Shown: in pieces, positions 1 to 7,819 of the stretch
Layout: every line of letters starts with the position of its first letter
How positions within the stretch are numbered: the stretch's first letter is position 1
Assembly (NCBI RefSeq): GCF_014451325.2
Contig: NZ_JACSCH020000005.1
Location: 302,648 to 366,647 of the forward strand
From: Streptomyces sp. CB02980
Lineage (GTDB): Bacteria; Actinomycetota; Actinomycetes; Streptomycetales; Streptomycetaceae
Length of the DNA: 64,000 nt
Direction: 5' to 3'
Position numbers and translations under genes: made by a program
The notes under the pieces: generated by a model
What the model saw: only the letters and a program-made list of their open reading frames with translations
The model's database searches: none
Told to the model about the DNA's origin: nothing

Positions 1-769
1 CGGCCTGGGCGATGCCGACGCAGCCGGCGGCGACGGACATCCGGCCCTTGGCGAGGGCGGACATGGCGACGGTGAAGCCCTTGCCCTCGGGGCCGAGCAT
101 CGCGGCGGCCGGGACGCGGACGTCCTCGAGGACGAGTTCGGCGGTGGCCTGGCCGCGCAATCCGAGCTTGCCGTGGATGGCGCGGCGGGTGAGCCCGGGG
201 GAGTCGGTGGGGACGAGGAACGCGGAGACGCCCTTGTGGCCGGGGGTGTCGTTGGTGCGGGCGAAGAGCAGCACGACCTCGGCCCAGGTGCCGTTGGTGA
301 TGAACATCTTGGTGCCGCTGATGAGGTAGTCGTCGCCGTCGCGCACGGCGCGGGTGGCGAGGTTCCCGGCGTCGGATCCGGTGCCGGGCTCGGTGAGGCC
401 GAAGCAGCCGAGCGCCTCGCCGGACGCGAGCCGGGGCAGCCACTCCCGCTTCTGCTCCTCGCTGCCCCAGGCGGCGACGGTCTTGGCGACCAGGCCGAGG
501 GAGACGGAGACGATGCCGCGCACGGAGGAGTCGCCGCGGCCGAGTTCCTCGGTCACGAGGCAGTACGCGAGGTGGTCGCCGCCGGAGCCGCCGTACTCCT
601 CCGGGATCGTGAGCCCGAGGAAGCCGACGGCGCCGAGCTTCTTCACGATCGCCCGGTCCACCTCCTCGGCGCGGTCCCACACCGCGGCGTGCGGGGTGAC
701 CTCGCGCGCGACGAAGTCCTCGGCGAGCCGCCGTACGGCTTCCTGCTCCTCGCTGAGTTCCAGATTCAT
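1..769 (-). CDS. acyl-CoA dehydrogenase (3' end beyond window)
   Basis: FAD enzyme of the acyl-CoA dehydrogenase family, which introduces the alpha-beta double bond into acyl-CoA thioesters. About 256 codons are present and the C-terminal third is off the window. The start is the ATG at 769, giving MNLELSEEQEAVRR, the usual beginning of the family. Visible signatures are GLTEPGTGSD (flavin and substrate contact region), an ITNGT motif and a GLRGQATAELVLEDVRVP stretch. It is divergent from the TetR gene at 841 and the 71-bp gap is AT-rich, so the TetR protein probably controls it. The substrate (short, medium or branched chain) cannot be read from this fragment. Confidence 0.9.
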   Translation of the reverse strand, partial: MNLELSEEQEAVRRLAEDFVAREVTPHAAVWDRAEEVDRAIVKKLGAVGFLGLTIPEEYGGSGGDHLAYCLVTEELGRGDSSVRGIVSVSLGLVAKTVAAWGSEEQKREWLPRLASGEALGCFGLTEPGTGSDAGNLATRAVRDGDDYLISGTKMFITNGTWAEVVLLFARTNDTPGHKGVSAFLVPTDSPGLTRRAIHGKLGLRGQATAELVLEDVRVPAAAMLGPEGKGFTVAMSALAKGRMSVAAGCVGIAQA

Positions 770-802
770 GCGGCGCCCACCTCACCCGACCATTTAATTA
801 CC

Positions 803-816
803 ACTGCTAGTTTTTG
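803..816. promoter_or_regulatory. possible regulator half-site in the acyl-CoA dehydrogenase/TetR gap
   Basis: The gap carries ACTGCTAGTTTTTG inside an AT-rich patch. It closely matches the right half of the palindrome before the aldehyde dehydrogenase gene at 16877-16895 (GCTGTTAGTTTTTG). The left arm here is not a clean inverted copy. A shared TetR operator is an inference from this similarity only. Confidence 0.35.
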
Positions 817-840
817 CGGTGCAGGCCTACTATGTGCGCC

Positions 841-1521
841 ATGGCCCGACCGCGCAAGCCCCTGCTCAGCCGAGACCGCATCGTCGAGACGGCGGGCGCG
901 CTCGTGGACGCGGAGGGCCTCGACGCGCTCTCGACCCGGCGGCTCGCGGCCGAGCTCGGGGTCAGCGGACCCTCGCTCTACAACCACTTCCGCACCAAGG
1001 ACGAGATCCTCGACGCCGTCGCCGACGCGGTGAGCGCGAAGATCGATCTGTCGATGTTCGCGGAGGACGACGGCCGCGACTGGCAGACGGCGCTGCACGA
1101 CTGGGCCGTCTCCTACCGCGCCGCCCTCGCCGACCACCCGCACATCGTCCCGGTCCTCGCCCAGGGCCCCGGCCGCCGCCCGGCGGGCCTGCGCGTCGCG
1201 GACGCCGTCTTCGGCGCGATGGTCCGCGCGGGCTGGCCGCCGGCCCAGGCCACCTCCATCGGCGCGCTGATGCGGTACTTCATCACCGGCTCGGCCCTCG
1301 GCTCCTTCGCGCGCGGCTTCGTCGACGACGAGGCGGCCTACGACCCGGCCGACTACCCGCACCTCGGCCAGGCGCACCGCCTCGCCGAGCACCGCCAGAA
1401 GGTCGACGAGGGCGCCTTCGCCACGGGCCTGCGGGCGCTGCTCGACGGGCTGCGGCTCCAGTACGACGCCCAGGTGCACGAGTCCGCGGCGCGGCCCGCG
1501 ACCCACCCCTCCGCCCCGTAG
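841..1521 (+). CDS. TetR-family regulator
   Basis: A 226-residue one-component repressor. The N-terminal HTH lies at about residues 12-58 (SRDRIVETAGALVD, then LSTRRLAAELGVSGPSLYNHF, KDEILDAVAD); the rest is a helical ligand-binding domain. It is divergent from the acyl-CoA dehydrogenase and most likely regulates it and itself through the shared gap. The start is taken at 841 (MARPRKPLLS); an ATG three codons upstream at 832 is equally possible. The ligand is unknown, with an acyl-CoA a reasonable guess from the neighbour. Confidence 0.85.
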   Translation: MARPRKPLLSRDRIVETAGALVDAEGLDALSTRRLAAELGVSGPSLYNHFRTKDEILDAVADAVSAKIDLSMFAEDDGRDWQTALHDWAVSYRAALADHPHIVPVLAQGPGRRPAGLRVADAVFGAMVRAGWPPAQATSIGALMRYFITGSALGSFARGFVDDEAAYDPADYPHLGQAHRLAEHRQKVDEGAFATGLRALLDGLRLQYDAQVHESAARPATHPSAP

Positions 1522-1566
1522 GACAGTTCGGCCACCGCCGAAGCGTGAGTGCGGGAGGCTGGACGC

Positions 1567-2262
1567 ATGGCAGCCAGTGACCTCGCCGCGCTCGCGGCGC
1601 TCTTCGCGGACGAGACCCGCGCCGCGTTCCTGCTCGCCCTGCTCGACGGGCGGGCCTGGACCTCCGGGGAACTCGCCCGGCACGCGGGCGTGGCCCCGTC
1701 CACCGCCAGCGAGCACCTCGGAAAGCTCGTCACCGGCGGGGTGCTCGCGGAGGAACGGCAGGGCCGTCACCGGTACGTGCGCCTCGCCGACCCCGGGATC
1801 GCGCATCTCGTCGAGGACCTGGCCACCCGGTCCGAGCCGGCGGTGCCCCCGCCGCCCCGCTCGCTGGGCGCCGCGAGCGCCGGACGGGCGATGGCCCGGG
1901 GCCGGACCTGTTACGACCATCTCGCCGGGCGGCTCGGCATCGCGATCACCGAGGCGATGACGGTCCGCGGACTGCTGCGCCAGGACACCGGGTTCGCGCT
2001 CACGGACCGGGGCCTGGCCTGGTTCGACGAGCTGGGCATCCCTCTCGTACGCCGGGGGCGGCGGCCCGTCGCGCGCGGCTGTCTCGACTGGACCGAGCGC
2101 CGGCCGCACCTCGCGGGGCTCGCGGGCGCCGCGTTGTGCCGGCACGCGCTGGACGACGAGTGGTGCGTACGGATCGGGTCCGAGCGGGCCGTGAAGGTGA
2201 CCGGGCGGGGCGAGAGCGCGCTGTACGAGAACCTCGGCATCGCTCCGGAGGAACTGCGATGA
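1567..2262 (+). CDS. ArsR-family winged-helix regulator
   Basis: A 231-residue regulator. Residues 1-90 form an ArsR winged helix (LFADETRAAFLLALLDG, GELARHAGVAPSTASEHLGKL, GRHRYVRL wing). An uncharacterised domain of about 130 residues follows, making it about twice the length of metal-sensing ArsR proteins. No cysteine metal-site motif is seen in the HTH helix, so a metal role is not supported. The ATG at 1567 has a GGGAGG ribosome site 8 bases upstream; a GTG at 1549 is a weaker option. Its stop overlaps an ATG (2259) in frame with the downstream EamA transporter, which suggests co-expression. Confidence 0.8.
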   Translation: MAASDLAALAALFADETRAAFLLALLDGRAWTSGELARHAGVAPSTASEHLGKLVTGGVLAEERQGRHRYVRLADPGIAHLVEDLATRSEPAVPPPPRSLGAASAGRAMARGRTCYDHLAGRLGIAITEAMTVRGLLRQDTGFALTDRGLAWFDELGIPLVRRGRRPVARGCLDWTERRPHLAGLAGAALCRHALDDEWCVRIGSERAVKVTGRGESALYENLGIAPEELR

Positions 2263-2319
2263 GGCCGCTGCCGCACGGCGACCCCCGGCCCGGGCCCGCC
2301 CCCGGGCACGGGCCCGCTC

Positions 2320-2377
<58 letters not shown>

Positions 2378-2423
2378 GGATATTGCGGTGAGCGCCGAAG
2401 GGTCCGCGTCCTACGGTCGAGCC

Positions 2424-3338
2424 ATGCAGAAGCAATCCTCGCGGCTCGCCCTCGCCGCCGCCGGTGTCACGGTCGTCCTGTGGGCCTCCGCCTTCGTCTC
2501 CATCCGCAGCGCGGGAGAGGCCTACTCCCCCGGTGCTCTCGCGCTCGGGCGGCTGCTCGCCGGCTCTCTGGTCCTGGGAGCCGTCCTCCTGATCCGGCGG
2601 GAGGGGCTGCCGCCCCGGGCGGCCTGGCCGGGGATCCTGGTCTCGGGCCTGCTCTGGTTCGGGGTGTACATGGTGGTGCTCAACTGGGGCGAGCAGGAGG
2701 TCGACGCGGGCACGGCGGCGATGGTGGTGAACATCGGGCCGATCCTGATCGCGCTGCTCGGCGCCCGCTTTCTGAAGGAGTCCCTGCCGCCGCGGCTGCT
2801 CGCGGGCATGGCGGTCTCCTTCGCGGGCGCGGTGGTCGTGGGTCTCTCCATGTCCCGCGCCTCCTCCGGCGCACACGCCTCGCTGCTCGGCGTACTCCTC
2901 TGCGTCCTGGCGGCGATGGCGTACGCGGGCGGGGTCGTGGCGCAGAAGCCGGCGCTCGCCCACGGCAGCGCGCTCCAGGTGACGACGTTCGGGTGCCTGG
3001 TGGGGGCGGTGGCCTGTCTGCCGTTCGCCGGGCAGCTGGTCGACGAGGCGGGCCGGGCCCCGCTGTCGGCGACCCTGAACATGGTCTATCTGGGGGTGTT
3101 CCCGACGGCGCTCGCGTTCACGACCTGGGCCTACGCCCTGGCCCGGACGACCGCGGGGCGGATGGGCGCGACGACGTACGCCGTGCCCGCCCTGGTGGTG
3201 CTGATGGCGTGGCTGTTCCTCGGCGAACTGCCGGGGCTGCTCACGCTCGCCGGAGGCGCGCTGTGCCTGGCCGGCGTGGCCGTATCCCGCTCACGCGCGC
3301 GGACCTCCGCCGGCGCCGGAACGGCCGAATCCACCTGA
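2424..3338 (+). CDS. EamA/DMT-family exporter
   Basis: A 304-residue inner-membrane permease with about ten transmembrane helices in two EamA halves, the drug/metabolite transporter fold that exports amino acids and other small metabolites. Helices are clear from LALAAAGVTVVLWASAFVSI to the C-terminal LLTLAGGALCLAGVAV. ATG 2424 lies 6 bases after a TACGGT -10 box (2412-2417), a leaderless arrangement. An alternative ATG at 2259, overlapping the ArsR stop, would add 55 residues rich in Pro and Gly-Ser repeats. The substrate is unknown. Confidence 0.85.
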   Translation: MQKQSSRLALAAAGVTVVLWASAFVSIRSAGEAYSPGALALGRLLAGSLVLGAVLLIRREGLPPRAAWPGILVSGLLWFGVYMVVLNWGEQEVDAGTAAMVVNIGPILIALLGARFLKESLPPRLLAGMAVSFAGAVVVGLSMSRASSGAHASLLGVLLCVLAAMAYAGGVVAQKPALAHGSALQVTTFGCLVGAVACLPFAGQLVDEAGRAPLSATLNMVYLGVFPTALAFTTWAYALARTTAGRMGATTYAVPALVVLMAWLFLGELPGLLTLAGGALCLAGVAVSRSRARTSAGAGTAEST

Positions 3339-3503
3339 CAGGGCATGGCTCCGGTTCCGGACACTTCACACGCCCCCGGCGTGGGGTGTGCGCCCGCGAC
3401 CTGGGGTGGAGATGCCCGTCAAGCCCCAGTTTCGGCCGGTGGGGCGAGAGGGCACGTTTCGTGGCTCCCCGGCCGGATAGTTTCGAGTCGGTCACAGGCG
3501 CGG

Positions 3504-3524
3504 GCCGGAACATCACGCTCCGGC
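3504..3524. promoter_or_regulatory. inverted repeat before the ScbR-like gene
   Basis: GCCGGA, 9 bases, TCCGGC: six-base arms 28 bases upstream of the ATG at 3553. The position suits an autoregulatory operator or a promoter-proximal structure. There is no functional evidence beyond symmetry and place. Confidence 0.4.
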
Positions 3525-3552
3525 ACCTTCTGGCAAGCCGACGGGGGAGCTC

Positions 3553-4227
3553 ATGGCGATTCAGCAGCGGGCGGCACGTACGAGACAGGAAATCCTGTCG
3601 GCGGCCGCGAGGGTATTCGACAGGCACGGGTACGAGCGGGCCTCGCTCGCCAGGATCGCCGGTGAGGCCCAGGTGACGACCGGCGCGCTCGTCTTCCACT
3701 TCGCGACCAAGGCGGAGCTCGCGACGGCGGTCCACGGGCGGGCCCACGCGGCCACCCGGATCACGGTCGAGTCGGCGTGCCTGTCCACGGAGGGCGTCGG
3801 CGGCACCGCGATCGACAAGCTGGTGATCGCCACGCACGCGCTGATACGGCTCTTCGAGACCGACCCGACGGCGCGGGCCGGTGAACGCCTCGCGCGGGAA
3901 CTTCAATTAGCCGACCCGGGGTTCTCCCGGGACTGCCCCTGGCGGCGCGAGGTGGCGCGCCTGGCACGCTACGCGGAGGCCGAGAAGGCCCTGCGTCCCG
4001 GCGTGGACGCGACGGCGGTCGCCGCGCTGATCGGCTATGTGATCACCGGGGTCGAGCTGGAGATGCGCTGCCCGAACGGTCCGTCCGACGAGTGCTGGCC
4101 CAGCGACGACCCGAGGAGCGCCGACAGCGGCGCCCTGCACGGTCCCGCCGAGCAACGGCTCGACCGCATCTGGAAGTTGATCCTCCCGGGTCTGGTCCAC
4201 CCGGCCGGGAGACGGCCCGGCGCATAG
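3553..4227 (+). CDS. ScbR/ArpA-like gamma-butyrolactone receptor homologue (TetR superfamily)
   Basis: A 224-residue regulator. The N-terminus (MAIQQRAARTRQEILSAAARVFDRHGYERASLARIA) and the recognition helix TTGALVFHFATKAELA match the gamma-butyrolactone receptor group that controls antibiotic production in Streptomyces. The C-terminal ligand domain ends IWKLILPGLVHP, also typical of the group. No butenolide or butyrolactone synthase (AfsA/ScbA-like) is adjacent, so it may be a pseudo-receptor answering other signals. The start has a GGGGGAGC ribosome site. An inverted repeat at 3504-3524 is a candidate self-operator. Confidence 0.75.
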   Translation: MAIQQRAARTRQEILSAAARVFDRHGYERASLARIAGEAQVTTGALVFHFATKAELATAVHGRAHAATRITVESACLSTEGVGGTAIDKLVIATHALIRLFETDPTARAGERLARELQLADPGFSRDCPWRREVARLARYAEAEKALRPGVDATAVAALIGYVITGVELEMRCPNGPSDECWPSDDPRSADSGALHGPAEQRLDRIWKLILPGLVHPAGRRPGA

Positions 4228-4275
4228 CCGCGCGGGCGTCCCGGGAAGGGGCGCCCGGCGGCGCGCCGCCCCGCC

Positions 4276-4938
4276 TCACTCCCCCGAACGCAGCAGCTGG
4301 CGCGCGAAGTCGGCGAGGGAGCGGCCGACGCGTTCGGTCGACAGGCCGAGTTCGTGCCGCTGGAACTGGTAGAGCTCGGGTGACAGCGGGCTGAGCGCGA
4401 TGTCGATCAGCGGGTCCGGGTCCTGGATCCCGTGGTCGACGAGCAGCGTGCGGACGTGTACGCGCCAGAAGCCGTACGCGCCGGTCCGGAAGCGCGCGGG
4501 ACCGGTCTCCGCGCCGAGGGCAAGCGGCAGGTGCCGTTCCAGGAGATCGAGCATCGCCAGGTAGAACGCCGCAAGCCGCTCTCCCGCGGGTGCGCCGGGG
4601 CCGAGCGGCGGCGGGCCGTAGATGAGCTGACCCTGGAGCCGGCGCTCGTGCTCGTCGAGCAGTGCGACGGCGACCGACGAGGGATCGGGGAAGCTCCGGT
4701 AGAGCGTGGCCCGGCCCACCCCGGCGGCCTTGGCGATCCGGTCCATGGTGACCGTCCGCGGATCCTGCTGGGCGAAGAGCTGCTCGGCCGCGGCCAGGAT
4801 CTGGGCACGGTTGCGTTCCGCGTCCGCGCGTCTGCGCGGGGCGACCGGCTGATCGTCCGCGGCCTGAAGATCGCCGAGGAGCCCGCCGACCCGGTGGACG
4901 GAGGCGGCTCCACGACCCCGCTGCTCTTCGTCGCTCAT
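4276..4938 (-). CDS. TetR-family repressor of the adjacent transporter
   Basis: A 220-residue regulator with its HTH at about residues 40-85 (ILAAAEQLFAQQDPRTVTMDRIAKAAGVGRATLYRSF). The start is MSDEEQRGRG at 4938; an upstream in-frame ATG at 4998 would place the operator inside the gene and is rejected. It is divergent from the YdcZ transporter at 5061, and the gap carries two near-identical palindromic sites in mirror orientation (4965-5028). A typical repressor-exporter pair is inferred, with the transported compound as the likely inducer. Confidence 0.85.
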   Translation of the reverse strand: MSDEEQRGRGAASVHRVGGLLGDLQAADDQPVAPRRRADAERNRAQILAAAEQLFAQQDPRTVTMDRIAKAAGVGRATLYRSFPDPSSVAVALLDEHERRLQGQLIYGPPPLGPGAPAGERLAAFYLAMLDLLERHLPLALGAETGPARFRTGAYGFWRVHVRTLLVDHGIQDPDPLIDIALSPLSPELYQFQRHELGLSTERVGRSLADFARQLLRSGE

Positions 4939-4964
4939 GGACCAGACCTTACTTCCCCTGAGGC

Positions 4965-5028
4965 TAAGTGGACACCTTGTCCGTTTGCCATGTCCCATGG
5001 CATGCTAAACGGACTCAGTGTCCACTTA
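4965..5028. promoter_or_regulatory. mirror-image pair of palindromic operators in a TetR/transporter divergon
   Basis: The left site centres on GGACACCTTGTCC (4970-4982) and the right site on GGACTCAGTGTCC (5011-5023). Read on opposite strands, both run TAAGTGGACAC...GTCCGTTT, so the block has 11-base outer arms (4965-4975 and 5018-5028) that are perfect inverted copies. Between them lies a smaller GCCATG-TCC-CATGGC palindrome. The block covers the promoter area of both divergent genes and is best read as two TetR dimer sites. Confidence 0.75.
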
Positions 5029-5060
5029 TCCGCTCGCCATCCCGCCCCAGGGAGATCCAG

Positions 5061-5999
5061 ATGCACACCGCGCTCCTCGCCGCGGCCCTGCTGGTCGGCT
5101 GCCTCCTGGCCGTCCAGGCCTCGGTGAACCTCCAGCTCAACTCGGCCGTCGGCACCCCGTACGGCGCCTCGACCATCCAGCTCGGCGTCGCGACCGGTCT
5201 GCTGACCGTGCTCGCGGTGGCGGCCGGAGCGCTCGGCGCGCTCGGCAAACTGCCCGACGTCGAGCCCTGGCAGCTGCTCGGCGGACTCGCCAGTCCGCTC
5301 TACATCACCAGCGGCATCCTGCTCTTCCCACGACTCGGCGCCCTCGCCGCCGTCGGACTCTTCGTCACCGGCCAGATGTTCGCCTCGCTCGCGCTCGACC
5401 TCTTCGGTCTCCTCGGTCTCGAGAAGCAGGACCTGAGCGCCGGGATCGTCGTCGGCGCCGTGGCCGTGCTCGCCGGCATCGTCGTGATCATCCGGGGCAT
5501 GAAGGCGGCGGCCCCTCCCGGCGCCCCCAAGATGTCGAGCGCCGGCCGCGCCGGCTGGCTCGCCCTCGGCGTCGTCGCCGGAGCCGTGCTGCCCGTGCAG
5601 GGCGCGGTCAACGCCCAGCTGCGGGCCCAGCTCAAGCAGCCCGTCACCGTCGCCGTGATCAGCTTCGCCGTGGCGACCTTCACCATCGCCGTCGTCCTGC
5701 TCGTGCTGTACGCGACCCGGAAGACGCCGAAGCCCAAGATCGCCCCGCTGAAGAAGATGCCCTGGTGGGGCTGGCTCGGTGGCGCCTGCGCCGCCGCCTA
5801 CGTCACCGGAACCTTCCTGCTCATCCCCGAGATCGGGGCCGCGGTGACCATCGCGCTCACCGTGACCGGGCAGCAGCTCACCTCGGCCCTGATCGACCAC
5901 AAGGGCCTCTTCAAGCTCCCCCAGCGCTCCCTCACGAAGCCGCGCACCCTGGGGCTCGCCCTGCTGATCGCCGGCTCCCTGACCATCCAGCTCGTCTGA
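5061..5999 (+). CDS. YdcZ-type DMT transporter, tandem-domain fusion
   Basis: A 312-residue membrane protein made of two consecutive YdcZ domains (DMT superfamily), about residues 1-150 and 165-312. The halves align: LLVGCLLAVQASVNLQLNSAVGTP and GVVAGAVLPVQGAVNAQLRAQ at the starts, and ALAAVGLFVTGQMFASLALDLFG and AAVTIALTVTGQQLTSALIDH in the third helices. Single-domain YdcZ proteins are about 140 residues, so this is an internal duplication. The start follows a GGGAG site. Control by the divergent TetR is inferred; the substrate is unknown. Confidence 0.85.
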   Translation: MHTALLAAALLVGCLLAVQASVNLQLNSAVGTPYGASTIQLGVATGLLTVLAVAAGALGALGKLPDVEPWQLLGGLASPLYITSGILLFPRLGALAAVGLFVTGQMFASLALDLFGLLGLEKQDLSAGIVVGAVAVLAGIVVIIRGMKAAAPPGAPKMSSAGRAGWLALGVVAGAVLPVQGAVNAQLRAQLKQPVTVAVISFAVATFTIAVVLLVLYATRKTPKPKIAPLKKMPWWGWLGGACAAAYVTGTFLLIPEIGAAVTIALTVTGQQLTSALIDHKGLFKLPQRSLTKPRTLGLALLIAGSLTIQLV

Positions 6000-6070
6000 C
6001 CGAGGCCGGCACTCCCCCGGGACCCCGCCCGGGGGCCACGGCCCGCACGGTGCGTCATGAAAGGTGTGTC

Positions 6071-6871
6071 ATGAAAGCGTCCTACACCGCCGGGCCGGAC
6101 CTCCACGTCCTCCCCTCGGCACTGCCCATCCCGGGCCTCGGCGACCAGCCGGTGAACGCCTTCCTCCTCCGGTCCGGCCAGCCGATCCTCGTGGACACCG
6201 GCATGCCCGTCGACCGGGAGGGCTTCCTGGACTCCCTCTGGTCGCTGATCGAGCCGGCCGATCTGCGCTGGGTCGTCGTCACCCACGACGACCGCGACCA
6301 CACCGGCGCCCTCGCCCGGATCCTGGAGGCGGCGCCGAACGCGAAGGTCCTCGCCAACGCCATATCGCTGACGCGAATATCGGAAGAGTTCAGCATTCCG
6401 CAGGAACGGGTCGTCACCGCGAACCCGGGAAGTCGTGTGAAAGTCGGCGACCGTGAGCTGAGTTTTCACCGGCCGCCCACTTTCGATTCACCCGGAACTC
6501 TCGCCGTGTTCGACCATTCCGATGGAACGCTCTACAGCTCCGACAGTTTCGGGACCGTCGTCGAGAAAATCAGCCACGAGTTCACCGACCTTTCCGAGGC
6601 GGAATTCTTCCACGGCTTCGAGGTCCTGAACCGGGCGATAGCCCCGTGGACCGCGCTGGTCGACGAGACGAAATTCCTCCGGCCGGTGCACGAGCTGGCC
6701 GCCCTGCGCCCCGCGAAGCTGCTGAGCGCCCATGGGCCGACCGTCCGCGAGGCCGCCGTACCGCGGCTCTTCGAGGCGATGGCCCGTATCCCCTCCCTGC
6801 CCGCCTGGCTGCCCGACGCCGACCTCGACCTCGAGGCCGCGCTCGACGCCGTCGAGCCCCCCGCCGCCTGA
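6071..6871 (+). CDS. MBL-fold metallohydrolase with altered metal motif
   Basis: A 266-residue metallo-beta-lactamase-fold protein. Visible elements are FLLRSGQPILVDTGM, the metal motif THDDRDHTG where most enzymes have HxHxDH, the SSDSFG aspartate and a late SAHGPT histidine. An acidic residue at the second histidine position is known in flavodiiron-type MBL domains (HxExDH), which bind a di-iron centre, so a redox metal is possible; no flavodoxin domain is attached. A five-codon ORF (6057-6074) overlaps the start. The DsbA-like gene follows 26 bases after the stop, forming a probable two-gene operon. Confidence 0.8.
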   Translation: MKASYTAGPDLHVLPSALPIPGLGDQPVNAFLLRSGQPILVDTGMPVDREGFLDSLWSLIEPADLRWVVVTHDDRDHTGALARILEAAPNAKVLANAISLTRISEEFSIPQERVVTANPGSRVKVGDRELSFHRPPTFDSPGTLAVFDHSDGTLYSSDSFGTVVEKISHEFTDLSEAEFFHGFEVLNRAIAPWTALVDETKFLRPVHELAALRPAKLLSAHGPTVREAAVPRLFEAMARIPSLPAWLPDADLDLEAALDAVEPPAA

Positions 6872-6897
6872 GATCCCCGCACGAACCGAGGAGAACC

Positions 6898-7599
6898 ATG
6901 TCCGACCCGACCACCGCCGACCTGACGCCGCCGCGCGGAGTCGTCACCGTCTTCTCCGACATCTGGTGTTCCTTCGCGCACATCGCGATCCACCGGCTGC
7001 ACACCACCCGGGCCCGTCTCGGCCTGGAGGAGCAGGTCTCCTTCGACCTGCGCGCCTTCCCCCTCGAACTGCTCAACGACGCCCCGAGCCCGCGCCCCGG
7101 CACGGACAGCGAGGTCGCCCGGATGGCCAGCCTGGAGCCGGCCGCCGGCTGGCAGCTGTGGCAGGCCAAGGACTGGCTCTACCCGTCGACGACCCTGCCC
7201 GCCCTGGAGGCGGTGCTCGCCGCCAAGGCACAGAGCCTGCGCGCATCGGAACAGCTCGACCTCGGGCTCCGCCGGGCCTTCTGGGCCGAATCGCGCTGCA
7301 TCAGCCACCGCAAGGTGATCCTCGACGTGGCCGCCGAGACCGGCGCCGTCGACGTCGACGCCCTCGCCGAGGCCCTGGACGACGGGCGCGCGCGCCGGTC
7401 GCTCGCGGACCAGGCGGCGCTCGCCCAGAGCGACCGGGTGGACTGCAGCCCCCACCTGTTCCTGCCCGACGGCTCCGACCACGCCAACCCCGGCATCGAG
7501 GTGGACTGGGAGGGCGCCTACGGCATCGGCTGGCCGGTGATCGGCTCGGACGACCCGAAGGTGTTCGAGGACATCCTGCTGAAGGCCGCCACTGAATAG
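6898..7599 (+). CDS. DsbA-family (FrnE-like) thioredoxin-fold protein
   Basis: A 233-residue cytoplasmic protein. The N-terminal beta-strand TVFSDIWCSFAHIAIHRLH is that of the DsbA/FrnE/HCCA-isomerase group, with the helical insert and a late ISHRKVILDVAAETG region. The usual CPWC or CPxC active site is reduced to a single cysteine (WCSF), so a disulphide exchange role is doubtful and a glutathione- or mycothiol-like transferase or isomerase role is an alternative. The start has a GAGGAG site. It is followed by the terminator at 7632-7687. Confidence 0.75.
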   Translation: MSDPTTADLTPPRGVVTVFSDIWCSFAHIAIHRLHTTRARLGLEEQVSFDLRAFPLELLNDAPSPRPGTDSEVARMASLEPAAGWQLWQAKDWLYPSTTLPALEAVLAAKAQSLRASEQLDLGLRRAFWAESRCISHRKVILDVAAETGAVDVDALAEALDDGRARRSLADQAALAQSDRVDCSPHLFLPDGSDHANPGIEVDWEGAYGIGWPVIGSDDPKVFEDILLKAATE

Positions 7600-7631
7600 T
7601 TGAATACGCCGCCAAAAGCGGCCGCACCACC

Positions 7632-7687
7632 GGAACGACGGCCAGGCATTCCTTTACGAGGAATGCCTGGCCGTCGTTCCTTTTTTT
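7632..7687. terminator. strong intrinsic terminator
   Basis: Perfect 21-bp stem (7632-7652 with 7660-7680), loop TTTACGA, then seven T on the + strand. It is a textbook rho-independent terminator, which is not common in this GC-rich genus. It ends the MBL/DsbA operon and separates it from the roh-like operon. Confidence 0.95.
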
Positions 7688-7757
7688 CGCCCGCAGAACA
7701 TCGCGGTGATTATTAATTGCGTGACCCGGCCGTTATTCGCAAGGCCGCTCGAAGCTC

Positions 7758-7786
7758 CTACAGTCATTCACGCCGCCGGAATTCCG
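7758..7786 (+). promoter_or_regulatory. probable promoter and palindrome of the roh-like operon
   Basis: TACAGT (7758-7763) is a good -10 box 57 bases before the ATG at 7820; no clear -35 is seen at standard spacing. Just downstream lies the perfect palindrome CCGGAATTCCGG (7775-7786), in the 5' leader, which could be an operator. Confidence 0.5.
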
Positions 7787-7819
7787 GACGGAGATTCGTA
7801 TCGACAGCGGGAGTTCTTC

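Noticed and set aside
7690..7760. AT-rich stretch as a possible origin or insertion scar
   Set aside because: It is short, has no repeats or DnaA-box cluster, and is explained by the terminator tail and the promoter of the next operon.
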